DNA of 6,965 bases. It comes from Clostridia bacterium. Lineage in GTDB: Bacteria; Bacillota; Clostridia; TANB77; CAG-508. The position numbers and the translations under genes were made by a program. Below, in pieces: positions 6,601-6,965 of this stretch. The stretch is taken from positions 1 to 6,965 of the forward strand of contig CAAEBO010000053.1 in NCBI GenBank assembly GCA_900754085.1. The letters are read 5' to 3'. The notes beneath the pieces are model-generated. The model saw only the letters and a program-made list of their open reading frames with translations. It was not told where the DNA came from and searched no databases. How positions within the stretch are numbered: the stretch's first letter is position 1; the number at the start of each line of letters is the position of its first letter.

Positions 6601-6965
6601 GGGAGAAGAAAATATTACAATAGAAGCATATGACATAATAAATGAAGCATTTTATAAAGAAATAGCAAAATACGAAGATTGGCAAAATATAGATAAAGAA
6701 AGCTATGAAAACTATAGGCTATTAACAGATCTAGATTTTGCTGGAAAGCAAGATGTAAATAATAGTTTAAAGATAAATAGACTAGTAACAGAGGGAGAAA
6801 AACATACTATAAAAAATATTACATTAGAAGCTAAAGATAGAAAATTAAGCGTTATAGAAGAAAACAAAAACTTAATAGAAAATGTAACCTTTGAAAATAT
6901 AACAATAAAATCACCATATAGTTATTTGGGTGTAATATCTAACAATATGGGGGATATACAAAATG
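611..6965 (+). CDS. Giant membrane-anchored surface protein with FN3-like, jelly-roll and GLUG beta-helix repeats (3' end outside window)
   Basis: One frame of 2118 codons runs without a stop to the window edge; the C-terminus is missing. The N-terminus has a basic tail (FRKK), then a single hydrophobic helix at residues 18-39 with no clear signal-peptidase site. That suggests a signal anchor with the rest outside the cell. Order of parts: unknown beta domain 97-237; E/K/Q/N-rich linker 286-333; five FN3-like sandwiches 338-890; jelly-roll 897-1043; a sixth FN3-like domain 1046-1134; beta-helix 1 about 1135-1440; sandwich 1478-1566; GLUG beta-helix 2 about 1567-1905; sandwich 1937-2018; beta-helix 3 from 2020 on. 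Only six cysteines occur. No LPXTG, HExxH or other catalytic motif is visible. GLUG helices are known from M26/Zmp IgA1-protease-type proteins and large adhesins, so an adhesin or an M26-type protease N-terminal region are both possible. It is predicted to have its own promoter and a strong RBS. The architecture is confident, the function is not. Confidence 0.9.
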   Translation, partial: MAKFVFRKKENMTISKPMYFAIGLLVVLFIIGMIYYIFLKYSPIMNFKYEGYAIKEKEITENLLGDSKNSEKSDAQNSDENKPNIELAKIEEQGTIFKKLGVYFIGNKEKTEIDLNYPIYINDKNSIYNLSQDIMLISKDFEQLAGYPNISITDGKIYNGNSLERADGKEYIFAKTNEGIYINLKEIKINATANEYVIPANSLIAFEENEIKYYVIQNNTLIFNKINDVDYNSQVTIKNIEENNNQNTQDTANNINVPKVDKTYNYEELLTRLGIIGKDTDKLPNEEITKEDTSASQKEENNKEEKPEKENETASSENKQEPQQEDNEQEKTEGKYVKPEVTVDNFTAEVYTAKSILHIKDPAGRIIEAPTFEIYKKEKIYLRRTYTNSGNILIAGLEPNIEYEIIGKYVYKNEEDKKIENTFYKGKIKTKGYEALGAITLAKEEGEIYNNKIQIKNLKITSDLNAEEIKGINKIVIEANGIKTTLKNDKLNMLLQGKEVTVETSEGLPSKSKINYEIKIYDKNEVELKVENNKGETRTSMQEPTARVTVKEQDIVSVTLALQLTNKDEVKLENYKYVVKRANGQIAKEEKLGKNENKIHLNDLESNQYYEIKIYADYDINDNKGIQRNKEIGKLVFATKPLSTLGSVEMQVEAKEISTTWAEIKYKIDKDRTDERLVQILNKIQIEIVEKSVLNESDKTLNNGNQTKEVVSSKEITGEELEKLKEGEEIEIKYDLLNSNTTYEIQITSEVKQGTTPEEIQVTYNYKEFITLRSTAKVEIQNKFVTGEMIDFDVRIVDQDNAVLNNKIRMELRDEKKNLIDLTEIETNKDYVRKTYNKLEENKTYSLKFYADEYNEGNTDETYKINYLIHELEIITEPGISGNIGLKSMLRKTTGKNLVDVESKIKWYSYCMNTATFYGKKYEKETNTLNLYAGTKNNSQLYLYDLKDYIGQEVTISFKARTEQEGMKVGIQNSKGMYDERNRTYIDVTQEFKEYKQTLIVKDPGYVGFYVQNKSEDDNTSIYIQDLQIEFGNKKTSYEPYKYGIESEAIVNLEDKRNEIVTNDYYIKTYEDGAEINNIRYEDIPENNKLENAVKELQLQENKNYKIELQVKIRDRNYTIATSEFNTKEGEIKGITTEEEYKEIQPEGNYIVLNNLNFTNKSGSQDYMFSTNIEFEGNINYNGYVITMDAVNKNNTYTNGGLFYKIGENAKISNLYIELYMNNKFSIDGRILFYTNKGTIENCFINLKESSKAKNINFYLVGNYNQGTINNLIVKLSEDLYVEDNGNIIYSNSGTIKNGYLYGKNIKLSSRTETLAESPFVNTNEGFIYNMYSTINLDIEEIKENDTFSKLVANNYGGKVKNVYTVGLGTGYTKKYNANTGKTQGNVENSYYINDEIFEGKADTKTTSKALYNREFQNQILNSENSFEIDKNIEQGYYPMLKLPECMPRQEFIELPELTEKDLPDIVTNKVIEQENKIAKIELEVYNPAGETITDIKIKNLTTKIVSQNYSNGKSKVVIEVYNPIVCVSNYSILSITTKGAMNLPYTRTYEENERNIKLELYNEIWTIEDWQNMKKNAKENYKLMQDLDFKNAKENLYTQITIYGILDGMGHTIKNINTKWYLFYNAVDGAIIRNINIENYSAVSDAYYFGIFSLSQNALLENIHCNNISLKTTKSTQIGGLVGNANQTVLKNITLNNVKIEMQGSKDNLTYIGGVIGLANADLQNVAVNNLYINDTNSGSKNIGGIIGRQSSIKFTVENCYAKGKIVSNSGYIGGIAGNGQTVVKNSYAYVDIIGNGEYIGGIVGNNEQTGREIKNNLYIGNIVNKKETELTKSIIGNSDKTNVNNYIYENNKINGKLVKTEKSLTEKQLKNKDTYIKMLKFDDNFNYENIENGVLPKLNNAERTNLLPNQEDIKIPNNDIFIEEVKTLKTDNNNVQIQLIINNPNEYEINDIQIENMEHTILENRTVNKKTYLKLKGTPTKYYDFYIIKGITYAMGEENITIEAYDIINEAFYKEIAKYEDWQNIDKESYENYRLLTDLDFAGKQDVNNSLKINRLVTEGEKHTIKNITLEAKDRKLSVIEENKNLIENVTFENITIKSPYSYLGVISNNMGDIQN
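662..727 (+). other. N-terminal membrane anchor (residues 18-39)
   Basis: The segment from Met18 to Leu39 is uninterrupted hydrophobic (core AIGLLVVLFIIGMIYYIF), preceded by Arg7-Lys8-Lys9 and Lys16 and followed by Lys40. The positive-inside rule gives N-in/C-out. No small-x-small cleavage site follows the helix, so I read it as an uncleaved signal anchor. This differs from most Gram-positive surface proteins of this size, which use a cleaved signal and a C-terminal sorting signal; the C-terminus is not visible here. Confidence 0.75.
899..1321 (+). other. Unrecognised beta-rich domain next to the membrane (residues 97-237)
   Basis: About 140 residues of alternating hydrophobic/polar pattern with frequent Tyr and Gly turns (for example LGVYFIGNKEKTEIDL, then NEYVIPANSLIAFEENEIKYY near residues 195-215). 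The pattern predicts a compact all-beta fold between the membrane anchor and the charged linker. It contains no repeats and no motif I can assign to a named family. The boundaries are estimated from the change to low-complexity sequence after residue 237. Confidence 0.45.
1466..1609 (+). other. Acidic low-complexity linker (residues 286-333)
   Basis: The segment is built almost only of Glu, Lys, Asn, Gln, Ser and Thr (for example EENNKEEKPEKENE and EPQQEDNEQEK). It has no hydrophobic core and should be disordered. It separates the membrane-proximal domain from the FN3-like array and probably acts as a flexible spacer through the cell wall. Confidence 0.75.
1622..3280 (+). other. Array of five FN3-like beta sandwiches (residues 338-890)
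   Basis: Five domains of about 95-130 residues are marked by the FN3 F-strand pattern 'L-x-x-N/S-x-x-Y-x-(I/L)-x-(I/F)'. The instances are GLEPNIEYEI (Tyr403), LPSKSKINYEIKIY (Tyr516), LESNQYYEIKIY (Tyr610), LNSNTTYEIQI (Tyr743) and LEENKTYSLKFY (Tyr845). Approximate limits are 338-431, 432-543, 544-640, 642-773 and 775-890. Sequence similarity between units is low outside this strand, so they are old duplications or separate sandwich families rather than recent repeats. FN3 arrays in bacterial surface and glycan-active proteins usually act as spacers or binding stalks. Confidence 0.6.
3299..3739 (+). other. Jelly-roll, CBM_4_9-like domain (residues 897-1043)
   Basis: The domain starts with 'GKNLVD' and has 'YIGQEVTISFKARTEQEGMK', a 'YKQTL' strand and 'VGFYVQN'. 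It closes with 'IYIQDLQIEFGNKKTSYEPY'. This closing strand, of the type 'IYIxxxxLExGxxxTxYEPY', is the hallmark of jelly-roll domains widely seen in phage minor tail and tail-fibre proteins and related to carbohydrate-binding modules of the CBM_4_9 group. Carbohydrate binding is therefore a reasonable guess, but no binding residues can be assigned with confidence. It interrupts the FN3-like series, with one more such domain after it. Confidence 0.6.
3746..4012 (+). other. Sixth FN3-like sandwich (residues 1046-1134)
   Basis: A further sandwich of about 90 residues has the F-strand pattern LQENKNYKIELQV (Tyr1105). It ends in TSEFNTKEGEIKG, directly before the first beta-helix signature. It takes the place held in later modules by the 'NPxxxxIxDIxIxN' sandwich, so it may be its distant relative. 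Confidence 0.5.
4013..4960 (+). repeat. Beta-helix module 1 (residues about 1135-1450), without GLUG motifs
   Basis: It opens with EEEYKEIQPEGNYIVLNNLNF, equivalent to the EDWQN/NYKLxxDLDF start of the later modules (Tyr1141 matches Trp1571 and Trp2024). Five coils carry an 'N-x-G-x-(I/V)-x-N' turn: NKGTIEN (Gly1238), NQGTINN (Gly1267), NSGTIKN (Gly1294), NEGFIYN (Gly1326) and YGGKVKN (Gly1358). They are spaced 27-32 residues apart, as expected for right-handed beta-helix rungs. The module closes with YYPMLKLPECMPRQEFIELP (1437 on), which is matched at the end of module 2. It lacks the GGLVG glycine pairs of module 2. Confidence 0.65.
5042..5308 (+). repeat. Inter-helix beta sandwich, copy 1 (residues 1478-1566)
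   Basis: This unit, with IELEVYNPAGETITDIKIKN, aligns with the one at residues 1937-2018 (VQIQLIINNPNEYEINDIQI). Shared positions are 'NP', 'I-x-DI-x-I-x-N', and a final hydrophobic strand running into the EDWQN start of the next helix. Similar sandwiches precede GLUG helices in Zmp-type proteins as I remember them; that link is from memory and is not tested here. Confidence 0.55.
5309..6325 (+). repeat. Beta-helix module 2 with GLUG motifs (residues about 1567-1905)
   Basis: The start EDWQNMKKNAKENYKLMQDL (Trp1571) is followed by 'LDGMGHTIKNI', the usual first rungs of this helix type. Five GLUG-type motifs follow: IGGLVG (Ile1679), IGGVIG (1713), IGGIIG (1744), IGGIAG (1774) and IGGIVG (1801), spaced 34, 31, 30 and 27 residues. 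Most are followed by a short strand such as LKNITLNNVKI or VENCYAKGKI. The module ends with GVLPKLNNAERTNLLPNQED, parallel to the end of module 1. GLUG is a known motif of bacterial cell-surface proteins, including M26 IgA1 proteases. Confidence 0.75.
6419..6664 (+). repeat. Inter-helix beta sandwich, copy 2 (residues 1937-2018)
   Basis: Homologous in layout to residues 1478-1566: hydrophobic strand, 'NNPN', 'INDIQIENM', a Tyr-rich middle (TKYYDFYIIKGI) and a last strand (ITIEAYDI) leading into the third helix start. Identity between the two copies is low by eye but the order of conserved points is the same. Confidence 0.55.
6668..6965 (+). repeat. Beta-helix module 3, first part only (residues 2020 to window end)
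   Basis: It opens with YEDWQNIDKESYENYRLLTD and LDF, sharing the EDWQN and NYxLxxDLDF points with module 2. 'HTIKNITLE', 'LIENVTFENITI' and 'LGVISNNMGDIQN' follow, the last looking like the start of another N-x-G-type turn. The window ends inside this helix, so at least one further complete rung set is expected downstream. Confidence 0.65.

Noticed and set aside
611..6965. Use of TGA as tryptophan (genetic code 4), suggested by the extreme AT content
   Set aside because: All Trp codons seen in both genes are TGG and no in-frame TGA occurs in 2118 codons; both genes read cleanly with the standard code.
1..6965. CRISPR array, tRNA or rRNA gene, IS element ends
   Set aside because: No spaced identical repeats, no cloverleaf or rRNA-like sequence, and no inverted terminal repeats with target duplications were seen. 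The Rpn tail alone does not define a mobile element.

Overview
The window is very AT-rich DNA with a strong preference for ATA (Ile), AGA (Arg), AAA and GAA codons. Tryptophan is read from TGG in every reading frame I accept, and no in-frame TGA occurs in the long gene, so the standard bacterial code fits. An Rpn-family nuclease tail, a classic AGGAGG ribosome binding site, an intrinsic terminator and a giant GLUG/FN3-type surface protein together suggest a low-GC Bacillota, most likely a gut Clostridia-like or related uncultured lineage. The species cannot be named from this window.

Layout. Bases 1-325 hold the 3' end of an Rpn/PD-(D/E)XK transposase-like nuclease gene that begins upstream of the window. 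Bases 326-610 are the only intergenic space. They hold a Rho-independent terminator (400-437), a probable promoter (450-483), and a predicted 5' leader of about 120 nt with three hairpins, the last touching a strong Shine-Dalgarno sequence. From 611 to the right edge runs one uninterrupted reading frame of 2118 codons that is still open at 6965. It fills more than 90% of the window.

The giant protein reads as a membrane-anchored extracellular protein. In order it has a short basic cytoplasmic tail and one membrane helix (residues 18-39), an unrecognised beta-rich domain (97-237), an acidic low-complexity linker (286-333), about five FN3-like beta sandwiches (338-890), and a jelly-roll resembling CBM_4_9-type domains of phage tail proteins (897-1043). 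A sixth FN3-like domain (1046-1134) follows. After that come large repeated modules, each a sandwich followed by a right-handed beta-helix opened by an 'EDWQN...NYxLxxDLDF' signature. Three helix starts are seen, about 430-450 residues apart. The second helix carries five GLUG-type 'IGGxxG' motifs. GLUG helices occur in M26/Zmp IgA1-protease-type proteins and in large adhesins. No protease motif lies in the window, so the activity of the full protein is unknown.

The two genes appear to be separate transcription units, divided by the terminator and promoter. There is no evidence that they work together. The many long reverse-strand open frames lying over the giant gene are hydrophobic composition shadows and are not annotated.
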